Shown one piece after another: positions 35,043 through 44,436 of a stretch of 64,000 bases of DNA (position 1 is the stretch's first letter; the number at the start of each line of letters is the position of its first letter). The stretch lies in contig CM070711.1 in assembly GCA_036346275.1 (NCBI GenBank), positions 69,997,782 through 70,061,781 on the forward strand. The letters run 5' to 3'. The position numbers were made by a program, and so were the translations under genes. This DNA comes from Otatea glauca. Its lineage: Eukaryota > Streptophyta > Magnoliopsida > Poales > Poaceae. The notes below the pieces were generated by a model. That model did not search any database, had not been told where the DNA came from, and saw only the letters and a list, made by a program, of their open reading frames with translations.

Positions 35043-35645
35043 ATGGGTGCCGGCCTCTTAGAAGATGATGAGTACAGCGATTGCCTGGAGAGACATCCGT
35101 GGGTAGGGTGGATTCCACCGGCACTAGTCGTCTTGTTTGCCTCATTATTCCTGTTTTTTACCTGCTGGGCCTTCTTGTACGGCTACGTGACACCAGAGTT
35201 CTGGGTGAAAGTGCCCGGCATAGAGGGGCTCGACAGAAACCCCGGCGCGGCGACCGCGCCCACCTTCAACATCACTCTCCGCGTCAACAACGAAGGCACG
35301 CGCCGGCAGTTCTGCGGCAAGGGGGGAAGCGTGGTGGTGGCCTACGCCGGCGTGCAGCTCGCCCACGCCGACCTCCCCGAGTTCTGCGTGCCGGGACGGG
35401 TGGTCGGCTCAGTGCCCGTCCTTGCCACGAGCGACGGGCTGGGGATGCCCGACGAGTTGTACCGGTTGATGGAGAGCCAGCGGCAGCGGCATGAACGTGT
35501 ACAATTAGAGGTGCAGGTCCGGCTGGACGAGGCTGGCAGCCTGCCTGTGATGCTGTGGTGCACGGCTGTACTACATGGCCAGCCAAAGGGGCCATTTCTT
35601 TGCACAATTACCTATATGCTGAAGGATGGTCGTATATATGACTAG
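35043..35645 (+). CDS. LEA_2 / NDR1-HIN1-like membrane protein, 200 aa, intronless
   Basis: The frame is open slightly upstream, but the first ATG is 35043 (MGAGLLEDDEYSDCLERHPW); upstream codons include a TTG, not a start. Residues about 24-49 (IPPALVVLFASLFLFFTCWA) form one membrane helix. The remainder is a LEA_2-type beta domain (APTFNITLRVNNEGTRRQFC, VVVAYAGVQLAHADLPEFCV, VQLEVQVRLDEAG). Topology would be N-in with the domain outside, as in NDR1/HIN1-like proteins. It diverges from the minus-strand paralogue at 34022-34693. Both share the order: short tail, helix, xPxFxxTLxxxx, conserved Cys pair. A precise role is not assignable. Confidence 0.82.
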   Translation: MGAGLLEDDEYSDCLERHPWVGWIPPALVVLFASLFLFFTCWAFLYGYVTPEFWVKVPGIEGLDRNPGAATAPTFNITLRVNNEGTRRQFCGKGGSVVVAYAGVQLAHADLPEFCVPGRVVGSVPVLATSDGLGMPDELYRLMESQRQRHERVQLEVQVRLDEAGSLPVMLWCTAVLHGQPKGPFLCTITYMLKDGRIYD

Positions 35646-36041
35646 CTAGTCTTATCTCGACTAGAACAATCAGAACTTGTATCTGGTACTCACCAGACTT
35701 GGTTAATTGTTGATGGACGTTGTTGTTTCTTTCGACAAATATATTGATAGTTTTCCAAAATAAAAATAGTGTAATTTGTCAGATTTTCCCTTTGATTCAA
35801 AATCCATCTTTATTCTTACGCCACCGAAAAAGCAATGCACATCCACCCACCACATCCACCCTCCAAAATGCTTTGAGATGTGTGTGCACCTCATACGCCT
35901 TTGAATTTCTTTATGTATTCTCCATTTTCTAGAAGGACACGGGTACAGCACGGTATATCATCGGAACACCTTTCTGACGGGATAGTTTGGAGCCGTACCA
36001 TCATATCCTCCCTCTATTATACTCCATAGAATCCCTACTCT
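35646..36041. other. 3' flank of the LEA_2-like gene
   Basis: AT-rich sequence, probably including the 3' UTR. No other gene was recognised. Confidence 0.5.
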
Positions 36042-36051
36042 CACAACGATT

Positions 36052-36683
36052 GATTTTTTTCTAAATAATATATTTTTTTATTTAAATTGCAAAAATATAA
36101 CTCAATCTCAAAAAATTGCAAAAACATCCTTTGAAGGGGGTGATATTTCCTCCGTCCTGCACCCAGTTTCTAAAGAAAATAGTAACTTTTTCATATGATC
36201 TCAGATGTAGATGAACTTTATATGAAAATTGTAGCTCTCGATAGGTCTACAACTTTGATATACAAACTTTTTCAATTTGAATCCATTTAGATGGCCAAAA
36301 GCGAGATAGAATGTTCAGATCTAAAAATCAGATCTGTTTTAAGATTTGAATCTTTTATCCTATTTTGGCCATCTAAATGGATTCAAATAGAAAAGTTTGT
36401 ATACCAAAGTTATAGATCCCGTCGAGAGCTACAATTTTCATATAAAGTTTATCTCCATCTGACATCATATGAAAAGTTATGATTTTCTTTAGGAACTGGC
36501 TGCAGGACAGAGGAAATATCGCCCGTTCAAAGGGCGATAAGAGGCCTCTGTCACCGTTTGAACGAGTGACATGCCTCTGTCGCCCATTTAGAGGGCGACA
36601 GAGGTATATTTTTGCAATTTTTTGAGATCGAGGTATATTTTTGCAATTTAAATAAAAAATTGTATTATTTAAAATAAAAATTC
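36052..36683. mobile_element. Mutator-type MITE with 10-bp target duplication, ends matching the MULE at 32037
   Basis: The termini GATTTTTTTCTAAATAATAT and its inverse (GAATTTTTATTTTAAATAAT) continue through ATTTAAATTGCAAAAATATA in both arms, a terminal repeat of at least 75 bp. It is flanked by CACAACGATT at 36042-36051 and 36684-36693. The terminal region matches the MULE left end at 32037 (GCAAAAATATACCTCGATCT), and the central hairpin matches 18034-18652. CTGTCGCC-type motifs recur near the inner ends. Confidence 0.9.
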
Positions 36684-36721
36684 CACAACGATTTGAGCCG
36701 GCTCGGAGCCGCGGGAAAAAA

Positions 36722-37040
36722 TTACGTTTAGGTCCTTTTTTGAAAAAATTACGTTTAGGTCCTTTTTTGAAAAAAAATACGATTAGATCCTTTTTTTGAA
36801 AAAGAATATATATTACGTTCAGGCCCTTTATGCATTTTTAGGCATTGTGCTCGGGTCCTTTTTCGTAAAATCAAAATTATATTTAGGTCCTTTATTGGAA
36901 AAAAATACGTTCACATCCTTTTTATGGAAAAAATATACATTGCATTTAGGTCCTTTTTGCATTTTTTTAGCATTACATTTAAGCCCTTTTTTTTAAGAAA
37001 CAAAATTCTATTTAGGTCCTTTTTCGGAAAAAAATAGGTC
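36722..37040. repeat. Degenerate tandem repeat of TTTAGGTCCTTTTTTGAAAAAA
   Basis: About eight to ten copies of a 22-40 bp unit with core AGGTCCTTTTT followed by GAAAAAA and TACG. Non-coding. Confidence 0.85.
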
Positions 37041-37559
37041 ATTTTTTCCGTTTTTCCCGAGGCGGACCTTCCGTTCCAGCGAAATCACAGATTGTATCCT
37101 TTCAACCATTTCGCGTGTTTCCTCGATTTGCTCGCGTAGGGAGCGACAGTCGCACGTTTTCTCGGTTTGCTCCCGTGGGGAGCGGCGGTCGCGGTGTGGC
37201 ACGCCGTGCTCGATTGTCTAGTTAAGATTTAGAGTTGTAATCCCTCGAGTAGTCTAGCCATAGAAGTGTCGTCCCCTCCTCCATACCCCGGCAACCTCCC
37301 CAAGCTCCATCCAACTTGAATCCCCAACGAAATATCGCGAGCAAAGTGCGGCGGTAGGGGCAACCACGAGTACAAACCAACTACACGAGCACAAGCAGGG
37401 GCCAACAATGGTGAATGCGAGCGAGGGTCGACAGGCGCACGTAGAGTAAGGCGTAACGATGGTGTCATGCACTATGAGGGCTCTTGATGGCCTGCAAGGC
37501 AGAGCACCAACATGAAGGTCATTGGTGGGTCAGACATAGGGCATCACCGACTATCATCT
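37041..37559. other. Intergenic, small GC-rich tandem repeat at 37110-37195
   Basis: Two diverged copies of a ~41-bp unit (TTTCCTCGATTTGCTCGCGT; TTTCTCGGTTTGCTCCCGTG) lie at 37115-37195. The rest shows no recognisable gene. Confidence 0.5.
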
Positions 37560-38050
37560 AAGCTTTGATGCAGCTTGAAACTTCGTGAAACTTATTGTAA
37601 ACTCCTGTGAAACATTGTGAAACTGGTTAATTTGAACCTTGCCTGAAATTTCAAGTTTCACATTTCAAACTCAAAATTGTAGTTTCATACTTGAAATTCA
37701 CTCAAACTTAAGTTCAGAATTTGAAGCTTACCAAAACTTGAATTTTCATATCTGAAACCCCTTGTACCATCTTTCATACTAACTAGTTTCAAGTACTATG
37801 TTTCATCAAGTTACTCAAGTTTTAGAATTCAAAGTTTCATCGAGTTTCAACAAGTTTCAAGTTCCATGTTTTAATAAGTTTCAAATGGTTTGAAGTATGA
37901 AATCGCGTGTGTTAGCAATTTTCAAAATTCTAGGTTTCATTGAGTTTCAACAAGATTCATGTCCTATGTTTTGACAAGTTTCAAAAAGTTTCAAGTATCA
38001 AATCCTGCTTTTTAGCCACTTTCAAAAGTTTTAAGGTTTTCTAGAAGTGA
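37560..38050. repeat. Degenerate GTTTCA-rich tandem repeat
   Basis: Repeating TTTCAACAAGTTTCAAG-like modules; a ~100-120 bp higher unit (TTTCATYGAGTTTCAACAAG, TATGTTTTGACAAGTTTCAA, AAGTATSAAATC) is present about twice at 37840-38040. Non-coding. Confidence 0.75.
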
Positions 38051-38362
38051 ATCCTGAATTTCAACTCTAAAACATGCCTTTAAAGATCTCACATTCATCA
38101 ATGACATGTGAATTCAATGGTAAAAGGTCGAAGTCACATCCACAAGAAACATGAACAAATGTATGTTTTTGTGTTGATTGATTTCTCTCATAAAGCACAA
38201 GAAGAAAAGGCAATGCATCATAGAAATGCAAAAATAGTATTCACATAATTTCTAAATCAAATTCCAATGAAGTTACATACCTGTACATCGTCACTAACAA
38301 TTATTTACAAAACATATCACTAAAAAAACAGTACTACTAAGCATCCTATGTTGTGTGTAGGT

Positions 38363-38635
38363 TTATCCTTCTTTTTTGTGCCAAATGCGGGTATGTTTAA
38401 GTTTCATGTATGGAACCCAAAAAAAATCATGCGTTGGCATTTCATCATATAGCTGATGGGTATTAATTTCATATTTCATGCCGCAAGTGTCACAAAAACT
38501 CACTGCAATTCTAAGGCTTATTGTGAGCATGCACTTCCACTTGAACATCAACATCATGTAGTAGCCTCCTTTTGAACACCCACAACATTGGCAGTGGCCT
38601 CCTCCATTGCAATTTGTAGCAATTATTGATGACAT
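38363..38635 (-). CDS. Hypothetical Cys-rich 90-codon ORF, doubtful
   Basis: Starts MSSIIATNCNGGGHCQCCGC and has one moderately hydrophobic stretch (KCMLTISLRIAVSFC) and nine cysteines. I recognise no family, see no introns, and it lies in repeat-rich DNA. The regular Cys-x2-3 spacing near the start is mildly suggestive, but chance or an old transposon fragment is at least as likely. Confidence 0.15.
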   Translation of the reverse strand: MSSIIATNCNGGGHCQCCGCSKGGYYMMLMFKWKCMLTISLRIAVSFCDTCGMKYEINTHQLYDEMPTHDFFWVPYMKLKHTRIWHKKEG

Positions 38636-38639
38636 AATT

Positions 38640-39711
38640 TAGCCCACCATTAGTACCTTTCGAAGAAACAACATCACATCAGGGAAGTCCTTTGCATATT
38701 ATACAAATGAGAAACTACCATCAACACTTGGTCCACGTGTCTACACAAAATGAACGGAAAAGGGCTATTAGAATTAGGATGATATTTCATTGAACACATT
38801 AAGGGCACAAAAACACATTGATCGGGACTGGCAGATTAGGGATCATCTGCTTGTTTCTAGAGGTTGTTTTTTAGTTTTGAAAGGACATTGAGCTAACGAC
38901 GACATCCTATAGGCATAGAGCTCGCCACTAACCTATAAAAAAATGTCGTCGAGCTCACTGTTGACTGTGCCACCATTTCCACGAGAACATTAGTAACAAG
39001 GGGCGCAAGACCATGTCTACCCAGTACCCCTGACCACTGGGTGGTTGCCACCCTCAAGATGCTGTCATCAGTGAGGGCAGCATTTTTCATGTGGTTTGGT
39101 GGGATTGAGAGCCTTGAGCTGGACTACTAGAGGTAGAAGATGACCAGAGAGTGGGGGCACCGATGAGTAGATGGACAGGGCAAGCGAGTGGTTTCATACT
39201 TAATGAGTATAGTTCAGACTATAGAAATAGACTTGCATCAATTGTGATGGTGTGCCACATTGAATTGCTTATCGTTTGGTAGTATTTCGCTTTCTAAAAG
39301 TCACCCCTCTCTCCTTCAGCTCCATCTTCGATGAGCCGTTCCACTATCGTGCCGTCCTCCACCGGTAATTATGAGCTTAGGGAGTTTTCGATATCCCAAC
39401 GGCGTGGTGTGGCGGTGGCTTGGCATGACGGCGACCGAAGCTAGAGTCCAGGAGAGAGAAAGAGAGAGAGAGGGAGAAAACTATTTGTCTTGTAAAGAAA
39501 ACTGTAAATGCACAAATTGATAGTAGCCTACAATTAGAGGAGAACAAAAATGAGGAGTCAAACCAGTGAGGCGTGCAGTAGATACACTGCAAAGGTGCAA
39601 CCATCGATAACTTCTACATTGGCATGTTGGTTACTAAGACATGCATATCCTTTGCCTTTCCGCTCCTCATTTCTTGCCATTCTGCAATTTGTGGTTGTTG
39701 GATCAAGCATT
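38640..39711. other. Intergenic, no gene recognised
   Basis: Mixed sequence with a GA-rich tract at 39450-39476. Several short open frames on both strands have no recognisable domain. Confidence 0.45.
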
Positions 39712-39935
39712 GGATGGTTAGCATCGAGGCAAGTGAGATGATTTTTTAAATTTCTTGTGAGAAGTTTCAGATGTCTCAATCTCTCTCTTGCTTTGATCTT
39801 AACATCAAATTCTGATCAGACGATCCACATAGCCCTACAATGATATCATTTTCCCTTTATACCACTATAGCACTTGGCAGCAGACTCTTCCCCTTTCTAG
39901 TTGCTTCTCCTCCTTGCTAAAGTTGAAGATGGTTA
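39712..39935 (+). repeat. Duplicated segment, copy 2 (partner at 23179-23415)
   Basis: GGATGGTTAGCATCGAGGCA, TCTCTCTTGCTTTGATCT, GCCCTACAATGATATCATTT and CTCCTTGCTAAAGTTGAAGA parallel the upstream region of the membrane-protein gene. The match stops where SIRE-like copia sequence begins (about 39936), so the copia element may have inserted into or truncated this duplicate. Confidence 0.8.
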
Positions 39936-40980
39936 TTACTTGTAATATTTATTGTAATATTGATACTTAACCTATTACTACTTACAAAGTTGATCAACTA
40001 AAGTTGATTGTGTTACTACTCACAACATTGATCCTCAACTTATTATTCCTCAAGCAAGCAATCCTCCCATTAAAGTTGATAGCTCTACTTCTTTTGATGA
40101 TTTAATTGCTATGCCATGCTCTTCTAAAGTAGATGCTAGTCCTACTTGCAATATTTCTTCTTGTGGTATTGCTTCTTGTGCCATTTATTAACCTTGTGAA
40201 AGACAATTTGGAGCTCAAAGCAAAGGTGGATAAACTCAGTATAGACTTGGGAAAATGCTATTAAAGAAGTGTCGCTCTTGATTGTATTCTTGGGGAGCAA
40301 AGTTTTCACCATAGGTAAGTAAGGATTGGGGTATGTCCCTTAAGTTATACCCAAGAATGGTGGTTGGATAAGACTTAAGACCAAATTCATGAAGTATGGC
40401 AACTTTTGCTACAAGTACCATTGTGAAGGTCATAAGCCTATTGCGTTTTCATTTATCACTTCATCTAGGAATGCTTCGATAATAAGTTCATAGGTGTTCA
40501 TTTGCTTATTGAGAATAAAAAAGTCATTTAGTTACTTAAATCTATATGCACTAATTCTCAAGGGCCCAAAAAGATTTGGGTACCTAAAACCAAGACATGA
40601 TCTTATCTTATGTAGGTGAACTAATGATCGAAAGTCGATATTGGGTGATTGATAGCGGGTGCACTCAACATATGATCGGTAACTCACAAATGTTCACAAG
40701 ATTTGAAGAAAAAGGCGATTCAAAGAAAAAATATTACAATTGGTGACCATGGCAAGAGAAAATTGATTGGCTTAGGAAAGATGGCAATCTCAACTGACTA
40801 TTATAATTTCAATGTGTTGTTGGTTGAATCTCTAAACTTTAATTTACTTTTGGTAACTCAAATTTATGATTTAGGGTTCCATTATCTTTTTACGGAAGAG
40901 GATGTTTTCGTTTTCATAGAACCTCTCCAGATTTGATCTTCAAAGGCTTTTATTTTCAAAACTTGTTCCTTGTGGATCTA
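39936..40980 (+). mobile_element. SIRE-like copia internal fragment (gag end and protease)
   Basis: This parallels 45780-46740 of the larger copia element. GATGATTTAATTGCTATGCC matches the gag C-terminal region, and the protease motif YWVIDSGCTQHMIGNSQMFT (40640-40700) is present with the catalytic DSG. Homology ends at about 40980 after KGFYFQNLFLVDL. Stops and frameshifts break the frame. No LTR of its own is seen here. Confidence 0.8.
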
Positions 40981-42130
40981 AAGGACGTGGCAGCACAAGC
41001 AGTAGACAGGAGGTCATGGTGGTTGCCCATGGTAGCCGTGGTGGTGGATGGATTATCGGATCAGAGAGCCAGAAGAGCCAGTCTTGCTCGTGACGCCAAG
41101 TACAGATCTTCCATGGTTGATCTCAATGGGATTGCCTTGAGGCCATGGTCTTCCAGCCGTCGGATAGTCCTCGTGGCCGTCGAAGACAATGATGACATAG
41201 CTTGGTGTGGCGACGACATCAAGCTCATGGGCACCGATGATGGCGGTAGCTAGATGTGAGACTGATGGCTAGAGATCGAGAAATGTAGGGACAACCATGG
41301 AGGTGGAGGTGGCTGTTGGACAACATCCAATGAATCTAGAGGACAAGGCAATGTAGGTAGCGATGATGTAGAGGGAAAGTGGGTGGTGCTTGTGCTTCCA
41401 TTTCCACTGCATCGGGTGTCACTTTATGCGCATGTTGGACACTCACTTGATGATGTCATGGTGTGTGTCCTTGTTTGCAGGCATCACGGTCTTCTCAGGC
41501 ACTTCGTCAAACACTTGGTGCACATTGAATTATTGTACTTTCATAGTGCTCAAAGATGGATCCGGAGGACGTGGTGGCATGAGCGGTAGACAAGAGGTCA
41601 TGGTGGTCACCCATGGTAGACATGGTGGCAAATGACTCATCGAATGAGAGAGCTGGAGCAATGTGGTGGTCGCCCATGGTAGACGTTGTGGCGGATGGCT
41701 CATCGCAACGCCAGGTGCGGAGCTTCCATGGTTGAGCTCGGTGGGCTTGCCTTAAGGTCGTGGTCTTGCATATGGTGCGTCCAGAGTTGTTGATGCCAAT
41801 ACACATTGGATTTGCTGCCACGTGGGTCGGGCTGTGGAGACGCCATCAACAGCACACCTTCCACGACCATAGAGTTGATCGAGGGTGGAATTGCAGTTGC
41901 ATCTAGTGTAGAAGCCATCACCAGTTCGTCGAGGTTGTGGTCTGGATATGGCATTGAGCACATGGCCCGTGTCGTAGTGTCAAGGCTGCTGGTGACGACT
42001 CCGATGAGGATGCCGCAACATGGATGAACACCATTGTCGGCATGCTGCATTATGGCTGGGGCACACCATCAAACACCTGGAGGGCATCTCGGAGTCGTCG
42101 TTGTTGGTCATGTCGTCCTAGCTAGCGTGA
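40981..42130. repeat. Two-copy direct repeat region, ~190-bp copies
   Basis: 40985-41170 and 41570-41775 share GGACGTGGCAGCA/GGACGTGGTGGCA, GTAGACARGAGGTCATGGTG, TTGCCCATGGTAGCCGTGG-like and CTTCCATGGTTGA...CTTGCCTTRAGG. The spacer holds GATGATGTCA-type sequence. Open frames on both strands exist, but no protein family is recognised. It may be part of a non-autonomous retroelement sitting next to the LTR. Confidence 0.6.
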
Positions 42131-42131
42131 A

Positions 42132-44379
42132 TGAGGCATCTAGGCCCCTAAATTCGTCTTGAGTTTTGGTAATTAATGACAGACGTGTTGTTAAGAACTA
42201 ACAGTTCTCTTGAAGAAATGAAAAACATCTTGATTTGGAAAATTATACAAAAGGAATAGAGTCATGAAGCACAAAGAAAATCAAATGTCAAGCTCAATGC
42301 CAAGGTATGACGGTTTAAGGACCTCTTCATAGTTTTCACCGATCTTGGTGTTTGGAGAAAGATTGGATCGCTAAATTAGGTGTCGTACTATTAAGAGGGA
42401 CCTTGGTTAGTAGCTCAATGTGGATTAAGTTTCATGGCTCAAATGCATGCTCACACGTTGATCATATAGTTCTTTTACTCTGAAAATTTTCTAAAAATTT
42501 GTTTGGCCGACACTACCTTCCTACCAGGAGCGATAGTACCACCCTTAGGGGATGGTAGTTATATCGCAGAGAATGCGATTTTGGGGTGCCGACCCCATGG
42601 CCGGCACTACCTCACTACTAGGAGCGGTATTGCCGCTTGAGTGGTAGTAATGGCCCTAGGTGTCGGTAGTTTTATTGTAGAGAATGCCATTTTGGGGTGT
42701 CGACCTATGGCCGGCACTACCGCCCTACTAGGAGCGGTATTGCCGCTCGAGCGTTAGTATTGCTCCCAAGGGTCGGTAGTTGTTTTTTAGAAGGGATCCA
42801 AAATGTGCATTTTTTGGTCCCAGAGACCGACACTATCGGTCCTACATGGGTGATAGTGCTAGGGAATTGTAGCAACAACTATTTTTCATTGCATTTTGTC
42901 GAAGGTTAGGAATCGACAATAAACTTATACTTCGGGTACCTTCGAGATAACAGAGTCAAGCGCAAAAAATAGAGGCACACGATGTAAACAGATTCGAGCC
43001 TCCGAATGGAGTAATACCCTACGTCCTGTGTAGGAGATTGCTGTATACGCCAAATGATGTACAAAGCAAGGGGGCTGTAGCTCCGATTACAATGCAGATG
43101 GTATCTGTTCTACGAATGGCTAGGGCTAGAGGTTAACGGGATGCAACTCGCCGACTCCCAAGCTCTCTATGTACGAAGACCTTGGCTTGAAAGCTCTGGA
43201 TGGCTAATCGGCACTGAAGGGCTTCCTTGTATTGTCTACTGGAATTGCTTGTCCTCCCTAGGGGTCCCTACCCCAGGTTTTATATAGTCGCGGTGGTATT
43301 GTCTCCTGGTCGAGTCGTAGTAGACGAAGAGTCTTTCGCCGAGTGATCTTCGTAGCATATCCAAACTGCCGTTGGTGTTGGACGTACCTGAGTTGGTCTT
43401 CTTGCGGGGAAAGGCAATCGAGTCCTTCCCGATATGGGGTTATCTCTTCGTACGTATATCTTATCCCGTGATTTCGGGCCCGAGATATCCGGAACTTCCG
43501 TATATTACTAGGACATATCCCGCTCTGTCATGTATCTGTACATATACCATATTTAGATATTCGACACATTTAATGCTACAGTCGACCATTGAACCTGAGG
43601 CTGGCACTACCGACCCTACATGTGCGGTACGTCGACTTTCCTAAATTTTTCAGGGATTAAGTGGTAATAGCTAGATTTATGTGTGGAAGCTATAAATACA
43701 CCCCCACCTGCAGCAAGGCGTACTATTGATCATTCATTGCATATTTGTGAGCCCTTGCAAGTCTCTCATCACTTCTAGTGCATTAAATCATCATTTTTAG
43801 TTGGTAAGAGAATTCATTCTTGAGCCATTTAGACACTTCATCAACCTCAAGCAAGTGTCAAGGCTTATTCTCTTGGAGGTTGCCGCCTCCTAGACGGCTT
43901 GGAGGTGTGAAACCGGTGATCTCTTTGAAGGAGCTTGTGAAGAGGCCCGATGTTGTGTGAAGGTCGGAACTCGCCTACCTAGAGCGGGGAAGAGCTACCA
44001 CTAGTGATCTAGGGATGCTCAATTGTGCAAGAAGCCGACTTGATTTGTTCAAGCTTCCTCAACGTGGAGTAGAGGAGACCAGCAAGTTTCTGAGACCACG
44101 GGAAAAATCATCGTGTTAACATTTTTGTGGTTTGCTTTATTGTGACCTTATTAGTATAATTTAAATTCCTAGTAATCGTAGCTATTGGTTATCTCCCTAG
44201 GATTGTTGTTCTTGTCTAGACATAGGTTATTAGTGCTCTTAGAAAAACCAAGTTTATTTAGGCTTTAAAATTATTGTAGTATTGCAACTTACATAATTCT
44301 TGACAATTGTTAAATTAGAGCCAAAGAATTTTAAAACCTCCTATTCACCCCCCTCTAGTCGGTTATCCTTGATTCTATA
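42132..44379 (+). repeat. 5' LTR of a SIRE-like copia element, interrupted by a nested solo LTR
   Basis: Starts GCATCTAGGCCCCTAAATTC, with TTTTGGTAATTAATGACA just inside, and ends CCCCCTCTAGTCGG...GATTCTATA just before the primer site. The interior holds ACTACCGCCC/GGTAGT palindrome motifs and TATAAATACACCCCCACC (43692-43709, TATA). It is homologous, in reverse orientation, to 61741-63441. Removing the nested solo LTR leaves about 1.58 kb. Its exact first base is uncertain. Confidence 0.8.
42897..43566. mobile_element. Solo LTR nested in the SIRE-like LTR, 670 bp, CATTT target duplication
   Basis: Begins TGTCGAAGG and ends ATATTCGACA (TG...CA with inverted TGTCGAA/TTCGACA ends). CATTT flanks both sides (42892-42896 and 43567-43571). 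Removing it restores the expected GCATTTAATGC of the host LTR, which is also present in the sister LTR near 62540. The interior has TTTTATATAGTCG (TATA region) and AGTAATACCCTACGTCC. Family probably gypsy-like; not certain. Confidence 0.92.
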
Positions 44380-44381
44380 AG

Positions 44382-44393
44382 TGGTATCAGAGC
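44382..44393 (+). other. Primer binding site of the SIRE-like copia element
   Basis: TGGTATCAGAGC, complementary to the 3' end of plant initiator Met-tRNA and the standard copia primer site. It lies 2 bp after the LTR and 43 bp before the gag ATG. Confidence 0.95.
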
Positions 44394-44436
44394 TTGATCT
44401 CTCAATTCGTAGACTTCACCATCTAGAGAGAAAAGG

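Noticed and set aside
35284..35607. Antisense frames across the LEA_2-like gene
   Set aside because: Shadow of the GC-rich coding sequence at 35043-35645.
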